Notes: generated by a model from the letters alone, not told the origin. Positions 8,356 through 16,608 are shown, counted from the first letter of the stretch. The stretch is 64,000 nt of DNA from JANNVK01 sp031430435 (GCA_031430435.1 JANPBM010000102.1:1-64000), one strand, 5' to 3'. Numbers and translations: made by a program.

Positions 8356-9900
8356 TTATTTTTTGATAACCAACTTTCCGTAAGAATCAACAACCGGAGC
8401 TTCTGTCCAATCGCGTTTGACTTCTTCGCCCGTCAAAGTTTGATTCGAGGTGCGCGGCGTGTTGCCCGCGTTTGGCGGCAGCAAATACGGAAAACGTGTT
8501 AATAACGGACCTTCCGGATTGAAACTTACGCCATCGCCCAAAGTGTTGTTCGGGGCGATATTGGTCGCAGGTGTAAACGGCGTTCCGCCCACAACTGCGC
8601 GCAACGCAATGTCCGTTACATCGTCAACCACTCGTCTGCCGTTCGGGAAACCCGCGACATCGCCGCCGAGTAAACCCAGCCGACTGATACTTCCAACCGG
8701 AGTCGGCGGAATCCCGACGTTTAACCGCAGATATTCGTGCGGAATTCCGTCGGATAAAAACGTTGTATAAGTTGGTCCCGTAACTGCATTTACCGGAATT
8801 CCGGTTGCAAAAATCGCAACTAAATCGTTACGCGGCGGCGGCGGAATCGTGATTCCGTACACAATTTGCATAATGCGGGCAAGTTCCGGATCAAGCACGA
8901 ACGGCGCGGCAATCGCATCATTGACAGGCGACAACGAATTGAACGCATCTTTTAATCTGAGCGGAATAACAAGTTCATTCACCAGCGGATTTCCGAGACG
9001 TGAAATCTGTCTCCACGGACCTTCTTTAACTCGCGATCCGTCGGCGTTAATGACAGTTGTCGAACGACGGCTGGCGGTTGACCATACGCCGACAACGGCA
9101 TCGGGAGCGGTTGAACTTGCCGGAACTGCTCGCGAACGAGTCAATTCTTGAATCGGAACCTCGATGGCAATCGTGCTGACGTTGTAACCTTTGGTCGAAT
9201 CAACGCCGCCGGCGGAGCCGATTGAACGCAAATTTAAGGCATCAAAAACACCGCCGACATCAATGTAAAAGTATTCGTCGCGTTGTCCGCAGAAAACTTT
9301 TCCCGTGTTGTTCATATTGTAAACAGCGGGCTGACCGAGTGCCGTTTCATAATTAGGCGTAACACGCGGACCGATATTTTGCGGCGGAGTTCTGAAACCC
9401 GTACCGAGCAATCTGCCTCTGCGTCCCGACAAACTGTCGATGCGGCGAACCGAATAAGTTTGCGGTTGGTTGTAATCAACGTCCGTCAAACTGCTGATAA
9501 CGGCATCTTGATTGACTGCCGATTGACCTAAAACCGTGTCGCCGTTGACGGTTTGCGTGGTAAATTGAAATTGATAAGTTACGTCTTCGAGTCCGTCGCC
9601 CGTGTTGTCGATTTTCAATTCATATAACACGGAATCGTCGAAACGAAACCATTGCGGTCCGCTTGAAGGCTCTTGGAACGGAATAAAATTGGCGATCAGC
9701 GTAACAAAGCCGTTGCGTCCCGTTTCGATACTGCGAAAGGCGTAAGTGTCGGTATTGTCGGCAAATCTGTCAATCGCCAATAACGGTGATTCCGAATGGC
9801 TTGCCGCAAAAACCGCGACGTTTCCCAAACTGAATATCAACAATGATGCAAACAAATTTTGCAGCGTTAAAAATAAACGATTTTTCGTTAATAATTTCAT
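8356..9900 (-). CDS. Secreted DUF4331-family protein
   Basis: 514 residues with a signal peptide (about 1-32, cleavage near VFA-ASH). The mature start SHSESPLLAIDRFADNTDTYAF matches the DUF4331 hallmark (usually SHREAPLI...D.TD.YAF), and the NFIPFQEPSSGPQWFRFDDSVLYELKID-type segment follows (about 73-100). The family has no established biochemical role. The start at 9900 is backed by an AAAGGAG ribosome site. It lies 24 bp after the DUF4394/FG-GAP gene and ahead of the TPR and NicO genes, a grouping that suggests a metal- or envelope-related function; that is inference. Confidence 0.85.
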   Translation of the reverse strand: MKLLTKNRLFLTLQNLFASLLIFSLGNVAVFAASHSESPLLAIDRFADNTDTYAFRSIETGRNGFVTLIANFIPFQEPSSGPQWFRFDDSVLYELKIDNTGDGLEDVTYQFQFTTQTVNGDTVLGQSAVNQDAVISSLTDVDYNQPQTYSVRRIDSLSGRRGRLLGTGFRTPPQNIGPRVTPNYETALGQPAVYNMNNTGKVFCGQRDEYFYIDVGGVFDALNLRSIGSAGGVDSTKGYNVSTIAIEVPIQELTRSRAVPASSTAPDAVVGVWSTASRRSTTVINADGSRVKEGPWRQISRLGNPLVNELVIPLRLKDAFNSLSPVNDAIAAPFVLDPELARIMQIVYGITIPPPPRNDLVAIFATGIPVNAVTGPTYTTFLSDGIPHEYLRLNVGIPPTPVGSISRLGLLGGDVAGFPNGRRVVDDVTDIALRAVVGGTPFTPATNIAPNNTLGDGVSFNPEGPLLTRFPYLLPPNAGNTPRTSNQTLTGEEVKRDWTEAPVVDSYGKLVIKK

Positions 9901-9924
9901 ATAAATCTCCTTTCAGACACCTTT

Positions 9925-11580
9925 TTAGAAAGTGTTGTAATTAGCAACCGGAAAATCTCCGTTGCTGCCGAATTGTCTGGTCAGAATTGTGTTTGTCGGA
10001 CTTTGCGAAATCGAATAGGTTGCGGTTGACGGATTCCAAACAGAGACATCAGTTCTGCCGTCGCCGTTGTAATCGGCTTGCACGCTGAACTGACCTTTGG
10101 CTCCAAGCGCCGTTGTCGCGGTTGCTCCGTCCGAGCTTCGCAAAATATTCCACGTCCAATTCGAGCCTTCGCGGATATACGCGACATCGGTTCTGCCGTC
10201 GCCGTCGTAATCGCCGGGAACGTTTGTATCATTGCCCAACCCAAATTGAAATGTGCGTAAAAAGCCGTTGGTAGTTTGCAAAATAAAGTAAGTCGCAGGT
10301 TGTCCGCCCGCACCGCGTTTGACCGCCAAATCAAATCTGCCGTCGCCGTCGTAATCGCCGACCGCAACCGAATCGGTATCAAGCCCGAATTGTTCTTGGC
10401 GATAACCGGTTTGCGCGTTATTCAAAACAAACCAAATAAGTTGACCGCCCGTGCGCCGAACAACCGCGAAATCAGTTCTGCCGTCGCCGTCGTAATCGCG
10501 GGCAACAGGTTCATCCGTACCAAGCCCGAAACCGACGATTTGCACCGTATTTGTCGCGCTTCGCAACGAATACCAAACGCCGGTCGAAGGTCGCCAGACG
10601 GTCGGATCGGCTAAACCGTCGCCGTCGAAATCGCCCGGTGTAAGTTGGTCGCTCGTCAAACCGTATTGAAACCCGTAAAAACTGCCGTTTGTACTTCTGC
10701 CGATTGTCCAATTTGCGTTTGAAGTATTAAAGTTGGCAAAATCCGCGCGTCGGTCGCCGTCGAAATCGAGCGAAGTTGTCAGATTTGCGGCTGAAATGTT
10801 TGCCACAGAAAGTCCGCGAAGCATCAAACTTCCGCCGATTGCTGCCACTTGTGTCGCCGCGCCTGTCGTCAAATTGATGGTATAAAGCCGCGATGTTCCG
10901 CCGACGTTCAAGCTCGCAAAAGCCATTCCGCCGATGGTCGCAATATCAAAACCGTTGACACCGATTGTGTCAACGCCCAACGCGCCAACCGGCACAATGA
11001 CCCCTCCGTTCGGCGGATTTTGAATGTTCAACGTGTCCGTTCCCGAATCGATAACATAAAGCACGGTGGTTGTCGCACCCGCAAAATTGTTTGTATAAGC
11101 CGCCGCCGAAACACTCGGCGTACCCGGATTCAAGTTTGTATCGTTTGCCGCCAACGCGCCCGTGTCGGGATTCAAACGAATGTTTTGTCCCGTATTGCTA
11201 ACCACGCGAATGCGATCGACGGTCGGATTAAAATCAAAGCCGAAATCTGTGCCGACCAAAGTAAACGCGCCTGCCGTGCCGACTGCGCTTGCCATGCCGT
11301 TGACTGTGTTGACAGTATAAAGCCGGCTCGAACTGCCGAGTCCGTAAAGTTGTCCCGTGGCGGGACGAAAATCGATTGCCAACACGTTTTCGGCGGCTTG
11401 TAAGCCTGTAATTGTACCGATGGTCGTAACCGTTCCCGGTGTTGCCGAATCAAATCTGACGAGTTGATTGGCAGTTGAAACACCGTAAATTGTCGCCGCG
11501 TTTGCAGTTGAAAAACCAACCGCGAATATCGTCAACAGCAGCGTTATAAAGCCGGAGCTTTTTGATAAGTATTTGTTCAT
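9925..11580 (-). CDS. Secreted DUF4394 + FG-GAP/VCBS repeat protein
   Basis: The ATG at 11580 is preceded by CAGGAGGACAAT, a strong ribosome site, and opens a signal peptide ending near ANAATIYG; upstream codons are not needed. About 551 residues: a DUF4394 domain (about 28-270; ATIYGVSTANQLVRFDS, GTDFGFDFNPTVDRIRVVS), then about seven Ca-binding FG-GAP/VCBS repeats with DxDGDGxxD cores (DFDGDGLADP, DYDGDGRTDF, DYNGDGRTDV), a likely seven-blade propeller. Periodic GC-rich DNA at 10040-10760 is these codons, not a separate repeat. First gene of the operon, downstream of the putative ECF promoter. Confidence 0.85.
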   Translation of the reverse strand: MNKYLSKSSGFITLLLTIFAVGFSTANAATIYGVSTANQLVRFDSATPGTVTTIGTITGLQAAENVLAIDFRPATGQLYGLGSSSRLYTVNTVNGMASAVGTAGAFTLVGTDFGFDFNPTVDRIRVVSNTGQNIRLNPDTGALAANDTNLNPGTPSVSAAAYTNNFAGATTTVLYVIDSGTDTLNIQNPPNGGVIVPVGALGVDTIGVNGFDIATIGGMAFASLNVGGTSRLYTINLTTGAATQVAAIGGSLMLRGLSVANISAANLTTSLDFDGDRRADFANFNTSNANWTIGRSTNGSFYGFQYGLTSDQLTPGDFDGDGLADPTVWRPSTGVWYSLRSATNTVQIVGFGLGTDEPVARDYDGDGRTDFAVVRRTGGQLIWFVLNNAQTGYRQEQFGLDTDSVAVGDYDGDGRFDLAVKRGAGGQPATYFILQTTNGFLRTFQFGLGNDTNVPGDYDGDGRTDVAYIREGSNWTWNILRSSDGATATTALGAKGQFSVQADYNGDGRTDVSVWNPSTATYSISQSPTNTILTRQFGSNGDFPVANYNTF

Positions 11581-11624
11581 ATTGTCCTCCTGAAAGTTTC
11601 GGAAAAATGTTGTAACGAAAACAT

Positions 11625-11653
11625 ATTCGAGAGCCGTCAGGAAAACGGATTGC
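11625..11653 (-). promoter_or_regulatory. Putative ECF-sigma promoter of the DUF4394-DUF4331-TPR-NicO operon
   Basis: Minus strand: GCAATCCG (11653-11646), 16-nt spacer, CGAAT (11629-11625), 45 bp before the start codon. Matches the fasciclin upstream element in the -35-like block and spacing. It lies 156 bp downstream of the anti-sigma stop codon. Confidence 0.45.
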
Positions 11654-11808
11654 AAATTTTAAAATTTTTTGTTGATTTTGTTTGGAACGATGAATGTAGG
11701 GAAAGTTTTTTTGTTGCAAGAGCGAAAGATTTGCTGCAAAAACTAATTTGCACGCTTAAAATACCGGCTTAATTCGGTAAATTTTCTTTCTGTGTCGATG
11801 AGTTTTCC

Positions 11809-12639
11809 TTACGATTTCAAAAACATACTTCCCGTCGGAGCAGGAGCGCCGGTTTCGGATTCGAGAGTTACGGCAAAAACACCTTTTTCGCGTCCGATTT
11901 GCGGAACTTCGCTTGTCAGTTCGCCGCGTCCGTTGGTGTCGGTTTTGAACACGCCGCCGGAAAAAGGAGCATTACTGCCCGCGATTACCCAAAGTTGATA
12001 TGCTTTGCCGCTTGGTGCTGGTGGTAATCCTTCAAAAACCAAGACGGCTTTTCCGCTTTTTTGGTCAAAAATGAGCTTCGCTTTCGCATTTGGCGCGTCG
12101 GTTAATCCGGCTAACGAAACGATGGTTGAATTGGTCGTCAAAAGTTCGCGCGATTTTGCCAAATCTGCTTGCGTCGCGTTCAGATTAGTTTGAATTTCGT
12201 TAAGTTTTTGCCGAAGTTCGGCGATTTCAGCGTTTGATTTTTGCGCGTCTTGATACGTTTTCAGCAAACCGAAACCTAAAAACGCAATGATTAAAGCTGC
12301 CGCGATTGCCGATATTTTTTGGGCAAACGACCAACTTCGACGACTTTGGAATTGAATAACTTTCGGTTTTGTTTCGACGGTTTCGGTCTTGGCGACAAAT
12401 TCTTTGGCGGCTTTGTCTTGACGAACTTTTTCCAATAAATTTTCTCGAACTTTCGGCGAAGGTTCAAGCAAAGGCGTATCCAACGCCAATAAACTTGTCG
12501 TTTCACGCCAATCTTCCAATTCGCGGCGAAGTTCGGGACGCTTCATCAAAAGTTCACGCAACATTTGCGCGTCGGCTTTATCTAAAGTTCCGAAGGCTTC
12601 GCCAATCAGAAGGTCTTGAATTTTATCGTTTTCTGTCAT
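11809..12639 (-). CDS. RskA-family anti-sigma factor
   Basis: 276 residues from the ATG at 12639 (a GTG one codon upstream is possible). The N-terminal part (1-55; IQDLLIGEAFGTLDKADAQML) is the helical anti-sigma region, without the HxxxCxxC zinc motif. One membrane helix follows at about 110-127 and a periplasmic RskA C-terminal domain (about 165-276) contains the family block PSGKAYQLWVIAGSNAPFSGG. It should hold the cotranscribed ECF sigma factor at the membrane until proteolysed. Its ATG overlaps the sigma TGA, the coupling usual for such pairs. Confidence 0.9.
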   Translation of the reverse strand: MTENDKIQDLLIGEAFGTLDKADAQMLRELLMKRPELRRELEDWRETTSLLALDTPLLEPSPKVRENLLEKVRQDKAAKEFVAKTETVETKPKVIQFQSRRSWSFAQKISAIAAALIIAFLGFGLLKTYQDAQKSNAEIAELRQKLNEIQTNLNATQADLAKSRELLTTNSTIVSLAGLTDAPNAKAKLIFDQKSGKAVLVFEGLPPAPSGKAYQLWVIAGSNAPFSGGVFKTDTNGRGELTSEVPQIGREKGVFAVTLESETGAPAPTGSMFLKS

Positions 12640-13211
12640 CACAATAACGCTCTTAATCTGTTACTGAACTTATCCCTCAATCGGGTCATTCCGTTTCGCA
12701 TTCTGGTTTTGACCGTTCCCAGCGGTTCGTCCAACCTGTCCGCGATTTCCGTCTGACTCATTCCTTCAAAATACGCCAGATGCAATACTTTTCGCTGTTC
12801 TTCGGGCAATTCTTTCATGATTGTTTGAACTGCCGTTCGTTGATGTTTTTGGATCGTTTCGTCTTCGACATCAATAATTTTGTCGGTAACTTCGACACTC
12901 GAATTATCGGCGATTCGTTGTTGCGAAACCAAACTTCGCACACGATCGATCGCCCGACTTCTGGCTAACGTAACCAACCAAGTAAAACCTCGTCCGCGAG
13001 ATTCGTCGAAATTCCCCGCTTTTTGCCAAACTTGAAAGAACATATCTTGTAAAATGTCCTCCGCTTCGGCACGGTTATTTAATATACGAAAGATAATGCT
13101 GAAAAGGATTGTTTTATATCGATCGTATAAAAAAGCCAACGATTCTTCATCGCCCGAGGCAATCGCCCGGAGCAAATCTTCATCTGTTTGTTGTACTTTT
13201 TCAGCCGTCAA
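12639..13211 (-). CDS. ECF-type RNA polymerase sigma factor (SigK-like)
   Basis: 190 residues. Region 2 spans about 26-95 (AFLYDRYKTILFSIIFRIL, AEDILQDMFFQVWQ, GFTWLVTLARSRAIDRVR) and region 4 about 135-180 (QRKVLHLAYFEGMSQTEIA, GTVKTRMRNGMTRLRD). No C-terminal extension. The start is a TTG at 13211 behind an AAAAAGGAAAA site. It pairs with an RskA-type anti-sigma, as in the SigK/ECF19-like groups. Likely targets are the two GCAATCCG-N16-CG promoters nearby. Its own upstream region has a sigma-70-like promoter, so autoregulation is not evident. Confidence 0.93.
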   Translation of the reverse strand: MTAEKVQQTDEDLLRAIASGDEESLAFLYDRYKTILFSIIFRILNNRAEAEDILQDMFFQVWQKAGNFDESRGRGFTWLVTLARSRAIDRVRSLVSQQRIADNSSVEVTDKIIDVEDETIQKHQRTAVQTIMKELPEEQRKVLHLAYFEGMSQTEIADRLDEPLGTVKTRMRNGMTRLRDKFSNRLRALL

Positions 13212-13244
13212 GGTGTTTTCCTTTTTAATTTAGATTCAAACAAA

Positions 13245-13273
13245 ATTATCATTTTCTATCGCAAATTTGTCAA
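13245..13273 (-). promoter_or_regulatory. Sigma-70-type promoter of the sigma/anti-sigma operon
   Basis: Minus strand TTGACA (13273-13268), 17-nt spacer, GATAAT (13250-13245), 34 bp upstream of the TTG start. A good housekeeping match. Confidence 0.6.
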
Positions 13274-13300
13274 AGACTTAGTACGATTTGCGATTTACGA

Positions 13301-13338
13301 TAAAAAAAACGGACTCCAATTTAACTTGAAATCCGTTT
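13301..13338 (-). terminator. Rho-independent terminator after the coiled-coil gene
   Basis: Minus strand stem AAACGGA/TCCGTTT (13338-13332 with 13313-13307), followed by a run of T. Located 20 bp past the stop codon of the gene at 13359. Confidence 0.65.
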
Positions 13339-13358
13339 CCCTGCCTTTACTGCTTTCT

Positions 13359-14078
13359 TCACTTATCATCGTCTGCCAACGCCAAATCAATCTCGGCTTC
13401 AATTTTTTCGCGGAGTTTCCCGACGAGTTGGTCGGCTTTAATCACGCTGTCTTCCAAAGCGCCGCGACTCGATTGAATTTGAGCGAGCAAGGCGCGTTGG
13501 CTGTTGCGTTGATTTTCCAGAGACTTTTTGCGTTGTTCGCGCAAATCTTCGGGACGCAATGAACCGAAACCGGATGTCGAGCGTTCGATTACTTCGGGAC
13601 GACTTTGATATTCGGCATCGTCGAGCTTGGTTTTAACGTCGTTTTCTTTTTCGATTAAGTCAAAAAGTTGTTTTCTGAGCGATTCGGCGCGTTGTTCGGC
13701 ACGCGACAAAATATCCAACCCCAGCAAGATTTTCTTTTGTTTCGCGTCCAAATCGGCAGTTTTATTTGATTCGAGCGTCCCGACTCTGGTTGAAACTTTT
13801 TTAACTTTGTCGTCCAATCGTTCAAGTTTTTGCAACACCAACCCAAACGGATTATCGTCCGCAATTTCGGGCGTTGGCGTTGGCGCAACTTTAATCGAAT
13901 TATCTTCGACGATTTTATTTTCGTCTTCTGCCCGCGAAACAATCGTCGGTTCGGTTTGAACAGGTTGCGGAATTGTCCGTCGCGGCGTTGGTTTAACTTT
14001 CGGTTTTTGGGCGTAAGTAACTGAGAAGATTGATAGAATCAACGCTAATCCAAACAAATTATTTTTTATCGAGTTCAT
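13359..14078 (-). CDS. Secreted Pro-rich/coiled-coil hypothetical protein
   Basis: 239 residues, family not recognised. N-terminal signal peptide (MNSIKNNLFGLALILSIFS, cleaved near TYA-QKP), then a Pro/Thr-rich linker (about 25-75) and a long charged helical region (about 80-239) with heptad-like spacing (VQKLERLDDKVKKVSTRVG, LRKQLFDLIEKENDVKTKL). That suggests a periplasmic or envelope coiled coil. The start is supported by a GGAAGGAGCG site and overlaps the preceding gene by 20 bp, so the two are probably translated together. Confidence 0.7.
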   Translation of the reverse strand: MNSIKNNLFGLALILSIFSVTYAQKPKVKPTPRRTIPQPVQTEPTIVSRAEDENKIVEDNSIKVAPTPTPEIADDNPFGLVLQKLERLDDKVKKVSTRVGTLESNKTADLDAKQKKILLGLDILSRAEQRAESLRKQLFDLIEKENDVKTKLDDAEYQSRPEVIERSTSGFGSLRPEDLREQRKKSLENQRNSQRALLAQIQSSRGALEDSVIKADQLVGKLREKIEAEIDLALADDDK

Positions 14079-14355
14079 CTTTTCGCTCCTTCCAACTTGG
14101 TTTCGGCTTTTTATCGGACAACAAATCGCCGGTAAAAAGTTCGATCACGCCTTTCGCCGTCCCGACAAACGGCACGGCATCGAGTCCCGAATTGACAACG
14201 CCTTTAATCAATCCTTTTTTGCGAATATCGTGTCCGACCAAGCCGATTGTCAAAACCGTACCGATAACCGGAATTCTTTTGGCAACTCGCTTGGCAACTT
14301 GCCAACCGCCGACCTTCGCAACTTTTTTCGCAATTTCTTTTTTGTTTTCGTTCAT
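14059..14355 (-). CDS. Small hypothetical protein with hydrophobic core
   Basis: 98 residues from the ATG at 14355; upstream in-frame codons look non-coding. Highly basic N-terminus (NENKKEIAKKVAKVGGWQVAKR), then a Gly/Val-rich hydrophobic stretch (IPVIGTVLTIGLVGHD) and a second (VVNSGLDAVPFVGTAKGVIEL), ending in charged residues. The repeated PxxGxxxxI pattern resembles small membrane-active or pore-like proteins, but I recognise no family. Its end overlaps the coiled-coil gene by 20 bp. Divergent from the ABC ATPase gene with a 103-bp gap. Confidence 0.6.
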   Translation of the reverse strand: MNENKKEIAKKVAKVGGWQVAKRVAKRIPVIGTVLTIGLVGHDIRKKGLIKGVVNSGLDAVPFVGTAKGVIELFTGDLLSDKKPKPSWKERKDELDKK

Positions 14356-14458
14356 AATTTCAGTATCATTTTCGATTTTAGACTTGCGCGAACCCGATGA
14401 CAAAAGCATACTTTTAATTTGCACGTTTTCACTAATCGAAAGTTGCAATTTTTCCGCT

Positions 14459-15403
14459 ATGTTTCTAAAAACAGATAAACTTTCTCAAAAATACGGCGAT
14501 AACCAAATTCTCGACAATTTTTCGCTTTCAGTCGAAAAGGGCGAAATTTTCGGGATTCTCGGAGCAACTTCAGTCGGCAAGTCAACGCTTTTACGGCTGA
14601 TTGCAGGTTTGGAAAAAACAAATTCGGGCAGCATCGAATTTGCCGGCAAAGTGAGTTTAATTTCACCTGCTCCGGCGGCAAAAGGTTGGAAAAGTATTTT
14701 TGGCGCAAAAAAAGAGAACGAGTTTTCCGACACCGAAAAACTGCAAATTTCCATCGAACGAGCCTTGGAAGAGAATCCGAGTTTGCTGTTGCTCGATTCG
14801 CCATTTTCAAATTTGGACGAAATTTCGGGCGACGAAACTCTTCGCAATCTTCGCCAAACCGTTAAAGACAAAGGAATTACGGTTATCTTTGCGACCAATA
14901 ACCACGAAGAAGCATTTTTGATTTGCGATAAAGTCGGCGTTTTGGTCAACGGAAATTTGGCGCAAAGCGGAACACCGCAGGAAGTTTATGAACAACCGAA
15001 TTGTGTGGCGGTGGCGCGTTCGCTCGGACGAAATAATTTAATCGAAGCAATGCGTTTGACGTTTAATAATCAGCCGACACCCGAATTTCAAACAATCGAC
15101 GGCAAACACAAACTGCATATCGGCAAAAATGACCGCAAAACACTCGGCGCATTTCTCAAACCGGTTACGTTGGCGATTCGCCCCGAACATATTTCAATTT
15201 CGTTCGGAGCATCTTTTCCCGAAGACAACTTATTGAAAGCAAAGGTTTTAGAGGTTAAATATCAAGGCGCGACAACATTGGTCAAAGTTGATTGCGACGG
15301 CTTGATTTTAGAAGTACTGGTTTTGCGACTGGTCGGCTTAAATGTCGGCGAGGAATGTATGGTCGGAATTTCTCCCGACAGAATTTTGGTCTTAAAAGAC
15401 TGA
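14459..15403 (+). CDS. Degenerate ABC ATPase with TOBE-like C-terminus
   Basis: 314 residues from the ATG at 14459, where homology begins; the reading frame stays open upstream but without similarity. It follows the CysA/PotA/FbpC layout: nucleotide-binding domain (1-about 215), then a TOBE-like region with LAIRPEHISISFGASF. Walker A is kept (GATSVGKST, 35-43). However, only about 45 residues separate it from the signature, which reads FSDTEK instead of LSGGQ. Walker B is LLLLDSP (catalytic Glu to Ser at 114), and the switch His is Asn (ATNNHEEA, N147). No permease or binding protein is adjacent. It may bind but probably does not hydrolyse ATP normally. Confidence 0.8.
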   Translation: MFLKTDKLSQKYGDNQILDNFSLSVEKGEIFGILGATSVGKSTLLRLIAGLEKTNSGSIEFAGKVSLISPAPAAKGWKSIFGAKKENEFSDTEKLQISIERALEENPSLLLLDSPFSNLDEISGDETLRNLRQTVKDKGITVIFATNNHEEAFLICDKVGVLVNGNLAQSGTPQEVYEQPNCVAVARSLGRNNLIEAMRLTFNNQPTPEFQTIDGKHKLHIGKNDRKTLGAFLKPVTLAIRPEHISISFGASFPEDNLLKAKVLEVKYQGATTLVKVDCDGLILEVLVLRLVGLNVGEECMVGISPDRILVLKD

Positions 15404-15410
15404 TTTACGC

Positions 15411-15438
15411 TTGACAATTATTTGTAATTTTGTAAAAT
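15411..15438 (+). promoter_or_regulatory. Promoter of the tRNA-Gly gene
   Basis: TTGACA (15411-15416), 16-nt spacer, TAAAAT (15433-15438), 13 bp before the tRNA 5' end. Confidence 0.65.
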
Positions 15439-15451
15439 TAAACATTCGTTA

Positions 15452-15526
15452 GCGGGAATAGCTCAGTGGTAGAGCGCGACCTTGCCAAGGTCGAAGTCGC
15501 GAGTTCGAATCTCGTTTCCCGCTCCA
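15452..15526 (+). tRNA. tRNA-Gly (GCC)
   Basis: Full cloverleaf: acceptor GCGGGAA/TTCCCGC, D-arm GCTCAGTGGTAGAGC, anticodon loop TTGCCAA (anticodon GCC), T-arm with GTTCGAATC. Discriminator U and an encoded CCA at 15524-15526. Confidence 0.97.
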
Positions 15527-15536
15527 AACTTTTTTG

Positions 15537-15566
15537 AAGCGACGTGAAATTTTTACAACGTCGCTT
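15537..15566 (+). terminator. Hairpin between tRNA-Gly and tRNA-Cys
   Basis: Perfect 9-bp stem AAGCGACGT/ACGTCGCTT (15537-15545, 15558-15566), followed by TTAATTATTT. Possibly a weak terminator or processing signal for a tRNA-Gly/tRNA-Cys transcript. Confidence 0.5.
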
Positions 15567-15590
15567 TAATTATTTGAACTTCCTAAAACC

Positions 15591-15662
<72 letters not shown>

Positions 15663-15701
15663 TTCTTCTAAATATAACATTTACAACTATTTACAAAGAG
15701 T

Positions 15702-15730
15702 AAAAGCAAGCCGTTAAGACTTGCTTTTTT
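15702..15730 (+). terminator. Rho-independent terminator after tRNA-Cys
   Basis: 9-bp perfect stem AAAAGCAAG/CTTGCTTTT (15702-15710, 15720-15728) followed by TTCGTTTT. Confidence 0.8.
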
Positions 15731-15803
15731 CGTTTTGAGTACCTATTGAGTGCCGCATTATTTTTTTGAATAGATTGTAAAACTCCTTGTAAACTTGTCG
15801 TTT

Positions 15804-16229
15804 TTATTCCAGCCAAGTTTCTGCAAGATTTTTCAGATAAAGTCTGCCTTCATAATCGTTTAGACCGATTATAAATTGATTGAGAAACCAATTTCTGCCC
15901 AAAACATTGCGATTAAAACTTTCATCGGCGGCAAAACAAACGCCCGCGTCATAGCTGTAATCGAGAAAAGAAAGCGTTACAAAATGCCGATAGGTTGTAA
16001 AACTGCCAACCGCCGTTCCGATTCTGACAAGTTCGCCGTCTTCGATATTCAGACCGATTTGTTCGCCGTATTTTCGAGAAAAAACGCAATTTGTAGAACC
16101 TGTATCAATTTTAGCCGAAAACTTTGCATTTTTTCCGACCACGCCGATTTCAATCGCAAAAGAAATTCCGAGCAAACCTGCGTCATATTCAACTAAATGT
16201 GGAAACTCGAGAGTGTGAATCAATCCCAA
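15804..16229 (-). CDS. Retropepsin-like aspartyl protease
   Basis: 141 residues. The active-site strand reads AKIDTGSTNCVFS (DTG at about 42-44), and the second hydrophobic motif NVLGRNWFLNQFIIGL (about 107-122) is the typical C-terminal half of single-domain retropepsin-like proteins, which act as homodimers with one Asp each. No signal peptide, so probably cytosolic. It overlaps the upstream DUF5678 gene by 10 bp, which suggests translational coupling and a joint function. Catalysis is inferred from the motif only; some family members have no known substrate. Confidence 0.75.
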   Translation of the reverse strand: MGLIHTLEFPHLVEYDAGLLGISFAIEIGVVGKNAKFSAKIDTGSTNCVFSRKYGEQIGLNIEDGELVRIGTAVGSFTTYRHFVTLSFLDYSYDAGVCFAADESFNRNVLGRNWFLNQFIIGLNDYEGRLYLKNLAETWLE

Positions 16230-16603
16230 CCTCCGATAAAACCTTCGTAATTTAGCGGTAAAACATCGCCGATAAAAGCATTTTTGTAACCTTTTTGATG
16301 TGCAATTTTTAGAGCATCACCATACTTTTCGCCTGTTGCAATCAATTTGTCGCCGTCTAAAGCAACATAAAGTCCGCCGTATTCTTCGCGGTGTGATTTT
16401 ATCCAAGCAATTGATTTTTGCCGTTTAATTTCGCGTTCTGCACCGGATTCTTTGGGTAGCTTTTCAGCCTTTAACGCTAAATTTTGTTCTTTCTGCGGCA
16501 AAATACTCTGCAAATAATCATCAACCGATAAGCCGAATCGTTTGGCATTTGCCTTGATAACAGCTAAAGTTTCAGGTTTTACTTGTTCAAAAGTTAAGTT
16601 CAT
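16220..16603 (-). CDS. DUF5678-domain protein
   Basis: 127 residues. The N-terminal 50 residues are helical and resemble a short DNA-binding or dimerisation segment (FEQVKPETLAVIKANAKRFG, SVDDYLQSIL). The C-terminal part (about 65-120) is the DUF5678 domain: WIKSHREEYGGLYVALDGDK, LIATGEKYGDALKIAHQKGY. The domain function is unknown. It is translated just ahead of, and overlapping, the retropepsin-like gene; such pairs look like small antitoxin- or adaptor-like modules, but no toxin activity is evident. An 18-bp dyad is 6 bp upstream of the start. Confidence 0.75.
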   Translation of the reverse strand: MNLTFEQVKPETLAVIKANAKRFGLSVDDYLQSILPQKEQNLALKAEKLPKESGAEREIKRQKSIAWIKSHREEYGGLYVALDGDKLIATGEKYGDALKIAHQKGYKNAFIGDVLPLNYEGFIGGWD

Positions 16604-16608
16604 TGCGG

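Noticed and set aside
10040..10760. Regularly spaced GC-rich repeats that could suggest a CRISPR array
   Set aside because: They encode the DxDGDGxxD cores of the FG-GAP repeats in one reading frame, with unequal spacing and no spacers.
14030..14458. Longer in-frame reading frame upstream of the ABC ATPase
   Set aside because: The 143 extra codons show no domain similarity and lie across the opposite-strand hypothetical genes; the ATG at 14459 starts exactly at the ABC homology.
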